Shown here one piece after another: positions 26,531 to 39,480 of a stretch of DNA of 64,000 nt. The stretch spans positions 17,292,001 to 17,356,000 of the forward strand of contig NC_132971.1 of assembly GCF_047496725.1 (NCBI RefSeq), given 5' to 3'. The notes beneath the pieces are model-generated. The model worked only from the letters and a program-made list of their open reading frames with translations, had not been told where the DNA came from and made no database searches. How positions within the stretch are numbered: the stretch's first letter is position 1; each line of letters opens with the position of its first letter. The DNA is from Anoplolepis gracilipes. Taxonomy: Eukaryota; Arthropoda; Insecta; Hymenoptera; Formicidae. A program made the translations under genes and the position numbers.

Positions 26531-27544
26531 ATAAGCAGCAAAGTGAAAACAGATACAACATAACAATGTGAAAAGGAATTCGATCGGCAAATAAATGGGA
26601 CGTTTAATAATAATAAATCTGTTGTAATCTTGATGTATGATGTATGTGGTAGATAATATATTAGTACATAAAGTTTCATAGAGATATAAAATAGTTTAGG
26701 AATATTTCATGTAAAAGATATAAACAGCTTTATAATTTAGTAATATTTTAAAAGCTGAGATCTCTCAAAATAAACATTGTGGATTTTTAATATGACGATG
26801 TGAATACACAAAATGGATACAATATTGTAAAGAATTTGAAAAATAGTCTTACAAAAATTATATGATCATTTTTGTGCATACAGAAGAATTGCCTTACATG
26901 CATGAAAGATTTCAGGGTAACTTTTTTTTATATAGAAAAAAACTTTCTTTTTTATTCAAGAGAGAAAATATAATTTTATATAATAGTATTGTAGAAAATC
27001 TCTGAATTTTCCATGTAAACGTCTAGATTTCCTGCAACAAGATTAAAGCAATTTACTTTTCTGAATATTAAGTGAATTTATTATATTTTGACTATTTATG
27101 TTTTATAAGATTTTTACATTTTTGTATTATAGATATATATACATTAAATAAAATGCAATATCTAATTATAATCTACAATTACTATTCTATATTAGCATAT
27201 CTAGATAATTAATATCTTAATATCTCCTGTTAGAGCCTCGATTTATCCCCTTTTTATTAGCGAACACATGAATTAAACATTATATACATCATATAGATGT
27301 AGATATACCATTGCTTTTGAATGCATGTTCATTTTGATTTAACAATACTATCAAAAAATTCCGAAATTTGAAATCGAATATTTATGCGCTACTGTGATCA
27401 AGCTACAATATATAGAAAAAGTAAAGTAGTGGCAATATGTGAAAGAATTGAGAATATCTTTAAAATATCAAAAAGTTATATCAAGGAGAGCAGAAATAAT
27501 CGAGTAGTGCTGAAAGTTTGTGTGATAAAAACAGCGTGCAAAAC

Positions 27545-27581
<37 letters not shown>

Positions 27582-28653
27582 TATGTAACCACATATTCGA
27601 TATGGAGGCAGCATTGACGCGCTCGGCACGTTTATGCGATATTTCGTCGAAAATTAAATTCATAAGACCAGACACCAATCGCGTATTCATTGAGCACATC
27701 GTCAACTAAGGAGACGTTTGTGTTTTTCTGACTTCTCTCTCTTCCTCTCTCTCTTCCTCTCTCTCTTTTATTCCCAATAATTACGTTCGATATGAAGACT
27801 GATTGTAAATGCGAAGGGTTTATATTTCATTGATGATACAACACGGGCCTTGAAAAATTCCAAAGAAATTTAACGGATACATGCGCCGATCTTATTAAAT
27901 TATAATTAAATCTTCTATTCATAGAAAGGATTATGGATTTTATCTGATATATTTATCACATGATATGTATACATGATATGTTTATCGCATTAAATATGTT
28001 AGATTGTTAGATCTCTGTTTATAAAGAAATTGCTCGATTACATTAATGTTGAATAGATTATTGAATGTGCAACTGTATTTAATTATATCAATTAAACTAA
28101 TAAAAAATGTATTAATATATCTCGAATTCAAGTACATAATAATAATGATATATTAGTTATGATTATATTATATTACAGTCAATCATCAAATTTTACTATG
28201 TTTTTTATTAAACTAAATAACAAACAAAAGCTTCATAAAATTAGAAAAAAATCCCTTCTCTATGTATGTGACTTGAAGATCTAAAAATATAATTTAGAAA
28301 TCATATATGTAATTTGCAGATTTTATCGTATATATACTATATTGTGTGAGAGAATTTTATGTTAAAAAAATTATTTTTTATTTTGCAATTATTGCACAAT
28401 TATATAGCGCCAAGGACATTAATTAAAAAATATTAATTAAAAAAATATAAAGAATTAAAAATTTATAAATGTATACATCTATATCCATCATAAAAGAGAA
28501 GCGTACTTTAATATTTCTCTTTTGTTGTCACACAAAATTTATTTTAATTTAAATAATAACTTAATTATAGACTCTATATATAATTTCAAGATTCTTGTTG
28601 AGATTTAGAAGATATGATGACCGATAAATATTTTTATATATATACATGTATAT

Positions 28654-28660
<7 letters not shown>
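26530..28660. other. AT-rich stretch with TA tract
   Basis: A TA microsatellite lies at about 27547-27580 and a CTCTT array near 27734-27768. No gene is supported. Confidence 0.5.

Positions 28661-28662
<2 letters not shown>

Positions 28663-28719
<57 letters not shown>
28663..28719. repeat. TA microsatellite upstream of copy A
   Basis: A long alternating TA tract lies about 25 bp before the first CCAAT box of the copy A promoter. Confidence 0.95.
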
Positions 28720-28723
<4 letters not shown>

Positions 28724-28739
28724 AATCATTCAGAAATCA

Positions 28740-28851
28740 ATAACCAATAAAATACGTACAACTGGACCAATAACTTTATAATAGTTCGAACGTGTCTTTC
28801 TTACAAGATGTGGATTCGTCATTGTCGTATATCATCTGGTCAAATCATTTG
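28740..28851 (+). promoter_or_regulatory. Copy A promoter and non-coding exon 1
   Basis: Two CCAAT boxes (28744-28748 and 28767-28771) are followed by a TTATAATA-like stretch and TCTTTCTTACAAG. That stretch is shared with copy B (TCTCTCTTACAAG). The block ends CAAATCATTTG against GTAAAATC, the same kind of exon-end/donor as in copies B, C, D and E. The following intron start also aligns with copies B and D (AGCATTAATTTTTTAAATCA). I read this as a proximal promoter plus a short 5' UTR exon. The transcription start is not located. Confidence 0.6.
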
Positions 28852-29215
28852 GTAAAATCAATTCGATCAAATTGATATTGAGAAGCATTAATTTTTTAAA
28901 TCAAATGAATAGCACTTTAGTATATCAGTTGTCATCGAATTTTCCTTAGTATCTCTTTTTGTAAATTTTAATGTTTGATATTAATTATTATTAAATACAA
29001 GTCTAATAAAGCTGATATAATAAAAAGCTGGTTGTATGTAAACACTATGATTTATACATTCGTGTTCTTTATAAAGAATGATGTTCTTTGTTTCAAAGCT
29101 TGTTGCCATCATTTTTATATTATTTATTACATTTTTTATCCAACATATGATATAAATATTTTATGTTTTATAATGATATTTTGTTATAATTTTATATTAT
29201 TTACAATATTAATAA

Positions 29216-29246
<31 letters not shown>

Positions 29247-29636
29247 ATGTATAAATTTTTTTACTTTATAATAAAAAATAATTATTGTTTTAATTTATAT
29301 AATAATATTGAGTTGCATTTTTTGTAATGAATAAATTTCTCTTTTAAATTAATTTTACTGTTTTACTAAATTATTGATTTACAAATTCGAGTAAAATAAT
29401 TTTTGTACACTGCAGCATTCAAAATTTTTTTCGTTGATATAATCTTGTTCAGTAACAAATAGCAAATATAAATATTTTGATTTTCTTTTCTGATAATCTA
29501 ACCACATTTATATTATTATTAAGTTTTAAGTGAAAGTTACAAAACAATTTAATTACGACAAATACTTATAGCAGTAAAAATTTATTATCGATATTGATAT
29601 ACACAATATAGGTTCAAACCAAATTATTCTATTTTC

Positions 29637-29768
29637 TTAATTCTTTCCAGCCTTTCCTTTTCTCTGTTTGTCCTCTTTCTTGTGTTATTTTGGTACTTTT
29701 ACTTTGTTTTTCTTTCCTATCATTTTCAAACAGTTTGCTGTTTCGCACGCACATTTCTCTTTGATCAT
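29637..29768 (-). pseudogene. Possible minus-strand coding remnant
   Basis: Reading the minus strand from an ATG at 29768 gives 27 codons, a stop, then 15 more Lys-rich codons and another stop. The translation is rich in Lys, Arg and Cys, unlike the Ile/Phe/Tyr-rich noise elsewhere, because this pyrimidine-rich plus strand becomes purine-rich on the other strand. Composition alone could explain this, and no family is recognised. Confidence 0.15.
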
Positions 29769-30433
29769 TGCTTACATCATAGTAGTTACTCTCTCAGGTA
29801 TTCATTTTACTTATAATTAATATTCCTTAGATTTAATAATTTATTTTCAATTTAAGCTAAGTTACTCATAGTGTTATAATGTTGTACGATTTTGTGCAAT
29901 GTACTTCCCATTTGATTACACTTGTCCTTAATCATTAAATTATTGTTACTGTTTAAATCGAAATGTACCTTCGAACACGTTTTGTTCGGAATTATTTACC
30001 ATTCGGCATTATTTAGAGAGTAATACACACTGAACACACGATTCTTATATAATATGATGTTGCGTTGTTGCGTGGGATGATCACTTCATAAAATAATAAT
30101 CTTTTTATCAAATTTTTTTATCAATTTTAATTCGTTATTTTGGTTTCATCTCACGACCGTTGTGCTTATTGAATAATTTAGTTTATAATTTTTATGTTTA
30201 GACTATTATAGGTTGATTTTCTTTTTGGGTTCTTTATACGGTCTAATGTTTAAACATGACTTTTTCTTCTTACAAATTTACGTTATTTATTTATATTATA
30301 TATTCTGTTTATATTTTTAATTTTATATCTTTAATCTTATATGTTGATCTTCATTTTGACTGACTCGCAACCGATTTGATATGTATAAGTAATGTTTTGA
30401 TATTTAATAGGTATTATGTAACGGATTAATAAT

Positions 30434-30616
30434 ATGTTTGCATCTTCTACTGAGAATGACCCTAAAAATAAGGATCGAAACATGACATGTAATTTGGAAA
30501 TTATTTTTATTGAATATATTTATTGCTCGCTCGAATATTTGCGTAGCTTTTTTAGCTTTGACTTTGACCTGCATTTATTAATTTATATATATATTATATT
30601 TTATATATTAATTTAG
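30434..30616 (+). other. Short ATG open frame with hydrophobic end
   Basis: Sixty codons from an ATG begin with a polar, acidic start, include an Asn-Met-Thr sequon and end in a hydrophobic stretch before TAG. It lies in the long first intron of copy A, about 330 bp before exon 2. It resembles a signal-less ectodomain-plus-helix exon only in outline. The upstream acceptor TTAATAG at 30410 is out of frame with it. Chance is a good alternative in sequence this AT-rich. Confidence 0.2.
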
Positions 30617-30837
30617 ATCGATGATTCTTTGCGAATTTTGATTTTATTTTATCTTCTTAATTATATATATAGATTTTATTATTTTTTTAATCGTCTGATA
30701 CTTTTCTCGATAATATCATTCATAATACCATTAATCGTTACCACATTTAATCTTTTTATCATTTTGTTGAACTGTGCTATTAAAGATGTCATATTTTATG
30801 ATTTCAATATTCAAAATATTTACGTTATAGATTTCAG

Positions 30838-30994
30838 ACAATTGATGTGATATCACGATATAATAATCACTATTTGGGTAACAAAAGCTGCGACCTCTTC
30901 CAGTTAGACTTTTTAAGAAGAAAACAGTTCCAACAAATTATCACGATGCAGTTTATGATACAAATAATATGCATTATTATTTTTACGATTTCAA
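30838..30994 (+). pseudogene. Copy A exon 2: 5' UTR plus signal peptide
   Basis: An acceptor near 30830-30837 is followed by 5' UTR that aligns with copy C exon 2 (TTGGGTAACAAAAGCTGCG versus TTGGTAACAAAATC and ACTGCG). The ATG at 30946 opens 16 codons of almost pure hydrophobics (Met-Gln-Phe-Met-Ile-Gln-Ile-Ile-Cys and so on, ending Phe-Thr-Ile-Ser) plus one base. The donor is GTAAGATAATAATTTATATT, identical over 20 bases to copy D. Exons 3 and 4 are not found downstream, and direct joining to exon 5 would give an immediate stop. I therefore call the copy a remnant, although the signal exon itself is intact. Confidence 0.65.
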
Positions 30995-31225
30995 GTAAGA
31001 TAATAATTTATATTGTAACTCTATAGATGATTACTCTATTTCTATAATTATATATATAATGTTAAAAATAATGTAAATGTCTGTGTTTTTGTTTCAATTT
31101 CTATTTCTGTTTTGATATTAATCACAAAAAGTGACACGGAAACATATGAGTATATAATTGAATATTATTTTCCATAACTTGTACAAGATAGAATAATAAT
31201 GTGTATTTTTATAATTAGGAATAGT

Positions 31226-31320
31226 AATTCACTGATAATACACTTTTACTTTTAATAAATTAATTTATTCATATAATTAATTTCTAGACCATAATTAATT
31301 TGCTAATATAATAAACTTTC
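31226..31320 (+). other. Copy A intron segment shared with copy B
   Basis: The sequence through TTCATATAATTAATTTCTAG and TTTGCTAATATAATA aligns with 46195-46290 of copy B (CGTACAATTAATTTCTAG, TTTGCTAATATACTA). In A it follows exon 2, and in B it precedes exon 3. This anchors the two units to a common ancestor and shows that B has lost the upstream part. Confidence 0.65.
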
Positions 31321-31667
31321 TTTAATAATAGAATATTTTTATATCTCTATTACATATATGTCTGCATATTTAAAAGAAAAACTATTTTAAAAAATTATTA
31401 ATTTTGACACATACTTTATACAACTGAATTTTATTAAGATTTCTCTCTCTTTCTTTGTGCCAAATTACAAATTTATTGTCATCTTAACTCAAATATTTAT
31501 ATTCATTTAACTTATTGTCATTTAACTCAAATATTTATATTCATCTAATTCTATTATTGTTGAGTCTTATAATTGACACAACATACACAGTAGTTAGATA
31601 TATAATTTTTGTCTCTTTATTAATTATGTTTATAAATTAATATTATTAATAATTATTAATTTTGCAG

Positions 31668-31900
31668 GATAAAATACAAATGATTATTTAATTTGAAAGT
31701 TGCATTGATATTATTACAAATTGATTTATAAATGAATGATTTATAAATGGTTAATAATTATTTAAGTATATAATTAAAATTTTCAAGATATTATTAAAGT
31801 GTAATAAATGCATTATTAAATTTGACTTCAATTTTAAATTATCAATTTTAGACAATGCATATCTTGTTATGCACAATATGGACATAAAATAAAATATTCT
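31668..31900 (+). pseudogene. Copy A terminal exon 5 and 3' UTR
   Basis: After the acceptor TAATTTTGCAG, phase 0 reads seven codons (Asp-Lys-Ile-Gln-Met-Ile-Ile) then TAA at 31689-31691. That is the same length as copy D exon 5. The following sequence aligns with the 3' UTRs of D, C and B' (ATTACAAATTGATTT; then TTTTAGACAATGCATATCTTGTTATG versus TTTTAGACATTGCATATGTTATG in B'). Because exons 3-4 are absent this is called a broken copy. Confidence 0.6.
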
Positions 31901-32252
31901 ATTTTCATGAATATATATAATATAATGAAAAAGACATAAGATATTAAAGTTAAGTAAGTTATTTTTAAATGTTTTAGAAACTAAACATTATTGATATATA
32001 ACATTGATAATAATTTTCTTTAACTGATAAGTAATATGATAAATATATAAATATATATGTATACACAGATAAAAGTCTGTGATTCAAACATTTACTTTTT
32101 AAAGATTAGAAATTCTGCAATTTATTTAAATTAGTATTATTCATTTATCATTAAACTTTAAAAAATAATATGACTTTCTTCAGTAAGATTAATGAGTTAA
32201 TTTAATATTATTAAAAAATTTATTAAATAATTTAATATTATTAATATTATTA

Positions 32253-32470
32253 CTAAAGGAGGGTAAAATGTGATTTGATTTTTGCCTAAAAAGTGCAACC
32301 TAAATTACATATGTTTTCTTATAGTTTATAGCTACTGAATACAGAAATACTCGTTTTATTAGTCTAAGCCTATAGGAAAGTGTTCAAAAGTGATTTATTT
32401 TGCCCCCTTTAAGGCGTACTTATGTTACATTTTTTAGGTAAAAATTAGCACATTTTACCCTCTTTTATAC
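32253..32470. mobile_element. MITE with about 35-bp inverted ends
   Basis: The left end AGGAGGGTAAAATGTG continues into TTTTTGCCTAAAAA. The right end, reverse-complemented, is AGAGGGTAAAATGTGC continuing into TTTTTACCTAAAAA. The element is about 215 bp long with no coding frame. The flanking target-site duplication is unclear. Confidence 0.75.
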
Positions 32471-35400
32471 TGTTATTAAATATATGGTTTTGCGTGCTTG
32501 TCATTGTTGTATAATAACACAAACAATATGTGAAATATTGTAGATGTATAAATAATGTGCAAGAAAATATCTTGATAGAAAGTTAGTAAAAAAGTTATTA
32601 ATATCTTTCTCCTCTGGAAAATGAAGTACATATATAGAGATACTAAAAGCATTATCGATCGAGCTTATTCCATTTTTTTTATCAGCTCTGTCATTACAAA
32701 CTAGTAATTCTACCGAACTAAAGGAAGATATAACTTATCTATAAGGTTTTTGCTTTGATAACTTGTTATATAACTTATTCGCCTAAAGAAATTAATGATG
32801 CCAGCATTATTACGCTAGAAAGTGCAAAAGAGATATTGCAAAAATAGTAAAGTGCTTGCGCTTTATTTCATGACTCACATTTAATAAATATTTATATTTT
32901 TTATGTAACCATATATATAATTATGTTATATTTAGTTTAATTATTAATGATAGATTATTACTTGAGACAGGATTAATGTCAATTGTTTCATCGAAAAAAT
33001 TAGACTATTTTACTTATCCTTATAACATCTTCCTTTAAAATAAGCGCCAAAAGATCCTTCTTAATTTAAGAGAAAAATCCTCTAAAGAGAGTAGAATAGT
33101 TTCAGATATTCTTAACATGTAAGATATATATATTAAGGATGGGATATTTTCTTCTCATTATATTATTTAATATTTAGGATTAATGCTTAATATCCCTATT
33201 ATATAATATAACAATGATAACAAAAAATAATTTCATAAATTGACATTTGCTATTTACTAAAACTTTGAAGTTAAATATATACATAATTTTATTTAATTTA
33301 TAAATAAGATATTTCAAGAAATATCACTAAAAAAGAAAATATTATTATTTAAATACAATTTTTTGGAAATTGCATTATACATAGTAAGGAAATATTTAAA
33401 CTTGTAATCATATATTTTATGAATTTGATTCTATACAAAATGTTGTAAATTATTATAAACTGTTGTAATACAGAGAGGTTTGTTAAAATTTACTAGTAAA
33501 CTTTGTCGGAACAATTTCCGTCAATTCAACATGCTTTGTATTGATATTGTATGCCAGTATATTATTACTAATTGCACCGAGCTATTAATTAAAAGCGTCA
33601 TTAAAACATTTAATAATACATAATTTTATTCATATTAATTATTAATCAGCTATCGACGCAGAAATTTATTCTCGACGATTATTGTATTGCCGTAATTGCA
33701 TTACGTATTGGTGTAGGTGTAGCGTATAAACTGAATTATATATATCTGACTTCTTTTTAATTATTTCTCCTGCTTTCATTTGTTGGGAGAGAAAAGGAGA
33801 GATAATTAAGTTTTCTCATTATAGAATTTTATTTTGCACCAAAAATCCAAGAAATAACCCACATTTATTGACACATGGATTCTTCTAATTTTTATATACT
33901 GTTTATTTATTATAAATTATTTTACAGAGAGAAATATATTATTAGGATATTCTCTGAAAAAATAAAATAATTCTTATATAAAAATAATTTTACTTTTCAA
34001 TATAAACCGAAGATGTTTTTTCATTACACATTGATATATATATTCTTTTATAAATAAATGTAAATTATATATGAATGCATTTAGCTGCGAAAAAAGATAA
34101 AATATTTGTTTGTTTAATTTAATTTATATTTTAAGAAAATAACAAATATTGCATGTATGTATACATGCACTCTCATAATTCGCATATATATTGCTCAAAA
34201 TTAGAATCAGACTTTTTTAATGTACATATATTTTACAAGCAAAAATGTGTTTGCAAAAATTTTATTAGATCAATTTGAACGTCTTTTATAACTACTTCCG
34301 AAAGTTAAAATTGATATTAATGTTCACCAAATCCAAGAAATTTTTCGTAAAACTTATTTTTATGTGCGAATTTGTAATTTATTTGAATAATGACGATTTT
34401 GATGAGAAATTAATGCAGAACGAAGTGTGATTATATATTAAAAAATACAGCAATTATTTTCTCTGTTGTTGATATATTCGTAACATAGATAAACTATCAC
34501 ATAATGAGAAAAATATTATATAAAAGAAAAAAAAGTAAAAAAAATAGTAATAAGAGTTACTATGTATTTCATAACAAAAGTTATTGCTCATATATTGCAT
34601 TGCAATTTCTACAATGCTCTCCATATTAGATCTCGTCATAAAAGAAATAAAAAAGTATGTTGATAATAAAAACATTATATTGTACATCGCGGTAATGGTT
34701 CTAAGGTTTTCGCTTTTGTAGCGCGCACAAACTTTGGAAATGTTTGAATAGTTATGCAGTAGAAAACACGATTAACTCGAAATAAAAACTCTGAGTCTCT
34801 TAGCTAGATGTATATACCAATAACATAAAATTCAACGACCGTGAGAGTGGCTCGAGATAGTGTGCTCTCTTCTTCAGATTCAAAATCTTATAATACAAAG
34901 AGAGCTAATACCAGTAGAATTGTCTACAGTACTCGTAAATAGAAATAAAGAAATTCTCTGTTTTGTTAAAGCTAGTAAAATTTTATATATTTTCTTCTCT
35001 AAAAAAATGTTAAAGCACTATAAAAAATATTAAAATCACAGATTACATGAAACAAGCATAAATTAATCAAGCTTGATAGTAATACTTATATTTTATGTTG
35101 GGTCCTCATATTAGAAAGATTCGTTAGATACACAATAAACTTTCAATTTCTAAAATTTTAATTTGTATTATCCCTTGCCTAAATTATATTTTTTATTTTC
35201 AGCCATTTAAAAGAAATATTGGATATTTTATTTTATATTGTTTTAATTTTTTTAAATAAATCGGATCAATGATGAAAGATATAGATGCCACATTATGTAT
35301 TTTTTATTATTAATATTAGATATTTTTTTATATCAATCTATTAGAGACTTTCTTATTATGCTCATAAAATATTATTATTAATTCTCTTATAGTTATGTCA

Positions 35401-36629
35401 ACGTCTGTTTTATTTATTTCGATTCATCTAAATTATTTTATTCTTGATATCTTTATTTTTACAAAATATACTCATTTTTTATACTTTTGCATGCACACAA
35501 ATCACACGAAATTAGAGATAGATAGCATCTTTCGAATTTCGCTTCCCGGAATTTTCAATCCTTATTGCGCTTAATGTAAATTTGCGTGTTACAGCGAAGA
35601 GAGAAATTTGTGCTCAAAAATTGCGCATTTCTACGTAGCAATCATGCTTAATGATAATATAGTAGTCTTTTATTAGCTCCTAATGTGCCTCCATGATTTT
35701 ATACCTAACTGCAGTGACAGGAAACGAAACACTATGGTTACGTGTCGTCGGGCCGTTCTAACATTTCGACTACTTGCAAATGCAAAACGAGACTAGTATT
35801 TTTTCGACAATAAACGAATTGTATTTTTTCGTGCTTATAGCTCTTATATAAATTATATTACGATAAATTAAGTTTTTTTTTTAAATTTAAAAACTAAATC
35901 AAAACTTAATACATAATTAATTTTAAGAAATTTAATTCATGACGTTTTTATCAAAATTGTGACAAAAGTATAAGTCAAATAACTTAAATTTCACAGTTAC
36001 GTCGTACACACTTTTTTTTATCAGATATCCTCCTCGTGTTTACAAATTGTTTCCTAGTTACTCTCCGTGTTGTCTGTTATCTGCACGGAATATGTTTTAC
36101 GACAAATATTTCATGGCTTACACATTTATATTTTATCACGCTTCTTTTAGTAGCCGTCTCTAATTACATTCTATAAATCATTTTAGACATCAGATGAAAT
36201 TTGAAAGGGACCGTCTGCCTTTTACGTGATCAGAACGTAGATGAAGTATTTGAAATGACGAAGACATAATATACATATTTTGCGTAATTTGCGATGCGTC
36301 GCTACGCGATTATATGATTATATTTCTGTCTGAGTTTGCCTAGCTTCGTAGTAATACGTGAAATTTTCTTAAGGACAGCTTATATGTATTTTATGAAAAC
36401 TGAAATGTTCAAATTTCTCTGTAAATGTTAAAGTTACTTCTATAATATACAATTTATACACAGAAAAATATAATAAAATAATACAATAATATTTGTTTCT
36501 AATTGTAAGTATGGACTTTTTTAACTTGTGGTCATATTTCTTTTACGAAACTTAAAAGAAAAATTTCAAAAATAAAAAATGCATAATTACGTACAAATAT
36601 TTTCTTTATTTCTGTTCTCTCTTTATTAG

Positions 36630-36634
<5 letters not shown>

Positions 36635-36683
<49 letters not shown>
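36635..36683. repeat. TC microsatellite
   Basis: A long CT/TC dinucleotide tract with short TTTC interruptions. Confidence 0.97.
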
Positions 36684-36689
<6 letters not shown>

Positions 36690-37841
36690 CTATTTGTCTC
36701 TTTTTTTATATTTTTGTTTGTTTTTTTTGTTAATTTTAGTTTGTAAATTATGGCATATTCAAAAATGATTAAAATTTTAAGATGAATTTATTTCAGTTAA
36801 TGTTCTTTCTAATGTTCGATTTTATCAACGATAGTGATATATGTATTTCTTTTATTTTAAGTTATCAAATTGGATTTTTGCTTCAAGAAGTAATTGCATT
36901 CTCTGTTCGTATATCGAGCGGATCAATTCCTTTGCTAAAAGCTAATTCCGTTATACTAGATTAATGCTTTTGGATCAAAGTAGTTCTCTCGTCATATGTA
37001 AACAGAGCACAGTAATCAGGCATGTTTGTATCGTGTGTGCAGTTTATATGCAGATAGGCACTGAGCAGAAGATGCATGCTCACAGTGAACTTTACCATTG
37101 ACGCACTAGCAAGACAACATGATTACTCATTATGTACACTTAATTAGAAAACTTCAATATTGTTAGATATATTAAAAAGAAATACATAGACCATATATCG
37201 CACCATCTTTACTAAATCCAATTTATCTTGCTGCGCATCATTACATTATTTATTTAATAATCATTATTAATAATCATTTAAAAAGGTATTAATATCTTTA
37301 GGTATTAATATCTTATAACACATAATGTATTATTCTTCCTGAAATATCTTGATTAATTTAGGTTTTGCAATATATGCAAACATGTAATATAATTTTTCTA
37401 AGGTAAAAATAAAAAATCTGAGAATTTTTAGAATTATACTTTATATCATTTCTTGAGTTGATTCAGTAGTGTAAGTAGTTCGCAGTAAATGCATGAAGTC
37501 TGTATCTACAGAAAAGAGATTTTGTGTTGATTCTGTTGAAATTGTGATAATGTTTTGCGTAGTGTTTCTTCTTAAGACTTCTTTCTTGTAAATTTCTCGA
37601 GAGAAAGCTAAGATAAGCGAGAAACTGTATTATCTCTCGGGAAATTTAATTTTAAAGCGATAATAAAAAAATTTGAAGAGAGTTAAAAGTTGATTTTACT
37701 TCTTATTCTTTCATAGCATTCGCTAAGCTTATGCTGCTATTTACAATTTGAATAATTACAGAGACAAATTAAAAAAATGCATTCATTCTCACTCTCGCGA
37801 TTTAATGATATATTTGTTACGTGCTTAACTCTTTTTTGGTA

Positions 37842-37847
<6 letters not shown>

Positions 37848-37895
<48 letters not shown>

Positions 37896-37910
37896 TATAT
37901 ATATATAATA
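37848..37910. repeat. TA microsatellite
   Basis: An alternating TA tract with AATATA interruptions. Confidence 0.95.
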
Positions 37911-39039
37911 TTTTCTATTTTTCGCAGCCTACGTAATTTTTTAGTTATAAGTTTATTCATCATTTTTTCATTTCATAAATAGATCCGGAGTAATTAAAAA
38001 TAACACACGTTTTTAATTATTAAAATGTTTGTAGTTCTCATTTCTAAATCAATCATAAATCAATCATTAATCCATATTTGGAAAAGAGAACAGAAGCCAT
38101 TTTTAGTTTTTATTAATTTCTTTAGATATCTGAGTGATAATTTAAATCTTACACGTTTGAGTTAGTTTTTTTTTGCTTCGAATTATTTATTCCTTTATTT
38201 TTATATTCTTTATTGTTCCGATTATAGCTTTCATTACACAATTGACTCTTTGTTAAAGTCAATCACGAAAGCAATATTTTCTGTGCAGTGGCAAAACAAT
38301 TGAGGACATCGTACGTTCAAACATGAAAAAGCAAAAAACTGCATCTGTTCTTTGCAAACAATTATTTTCTGGATATCGATTCAGAAGAGAGCAAAAATAT
38401 TGTCAGAATAGTTTTCTTGGGCGTTATTTTATACTGCGCATCGCTGGCTGTTAATCTTGCCAATTAACGGTCTTCAGATGACATAAGAACTATGGTGGCG
38501 GCGAAGCAGAAGCGACGCGTAAAAAGGAAGGTAACTTGAAACTTGTAGTGAAATGAAGGAAAATTGGAAGAATTAATGGCGTGTACCTGCGGCCGTCATA
38601 ATCTTTAAATAATTACTCTCGTAATTTTACGATTTTTCGACATCCTACTTAAACTTCGAAAGAAACGTTCTCGTTCAAAGATTTCGCACGAGTCGAATCT
38701 TATCACAATTTTTAATCTAAAATAATTTAAAAAAACAAGAAAGAAAAAAAAGAAAGAATCTCTCAAACATTAGTTAAGTTAAAGAATGAATTTAGTTTCA
38801 AAAATACAAATTTGAGTCATAATGTTGTTTCTGAGCAAATATTAAATGAGAAAATTGTTTTAATAAGAATACAAATTATTATCAATTCTAATGTGTCAAA
38901 TAAAGAAAAAATTTACTCAGTAATTATGAATGTGAAAAAAACTCTTACAAAAAATAACTTGTGAAATATAAAAATAAAAGATTAAATAAAAATAACGCTT
39001 CTAACGTTAAAATTAATTAAACATTAATGCGGGAAATGT

Positions 39040-39480
39040 CATTTGGTAGCAAGCCTTTTCTAGACGAAATAAAATTCTAATGAAACAGAATTGAACGGAT
39101 TGACAGAATTTATTCGAATGAAATGCAGGATATTTCAGTAAATTGCGGCAGAATGCGAAAATTCGCTGTTGCTGCATGCAAACCTCTTGCTATTTATCGC
39201 GTTTCTCTTTCTCGTATATTTCCGCTACGCAAGAACTGTCGAATTAAGCTCGGCATAATCGGGGTAACGGAAGGCGCGTGCTAATTAAGATATAATATTG
39301 ACTAATGGTCGCTAATTCTAACGCGCATAAATGAAATATAATTCATCCTGCGGTGGTCTGTATTACGCCGTAATCGGTTTATGCGGAGCACTTACTTTCA
39401 GAAACGTGCCGGGTGATTTAAGTGCCTGTCGCTAATAAGGACAGGCTAGTATACTGGAATAAACGTGTTTGACGTCATTC
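39040..39480. promoter_or_regulatory. Candidate enhancer rich in TAAT cores
   Basis: The balanced-composition patch has stops in all frames and repeated homeodomain-type cores (GCTAATTAAG, GCTAATTCTAA, CGCTAATAAG). GCCTGTC (39424-39430) and GACAGGC (39440-39446) form a perfect 7-bp stem around GCTAATAAG. A non-coding regulatory element is inferred from composition and motif density. Confidence 0.3.

Noticed and set aside
28975..29220. Hydrophobic frame after copy A exon 1
   Set aside because: It lacks an ATG start and is Ile/Phe/Tyr-rich, as translated AT-rich DNA is. The real family signal exon is at 30946.
29605..29620. GGTTCAAACC, a tRNA B-box-like string
   Set aside because: No cloverleaf can be drawn with the flanking AT-rich sequence.
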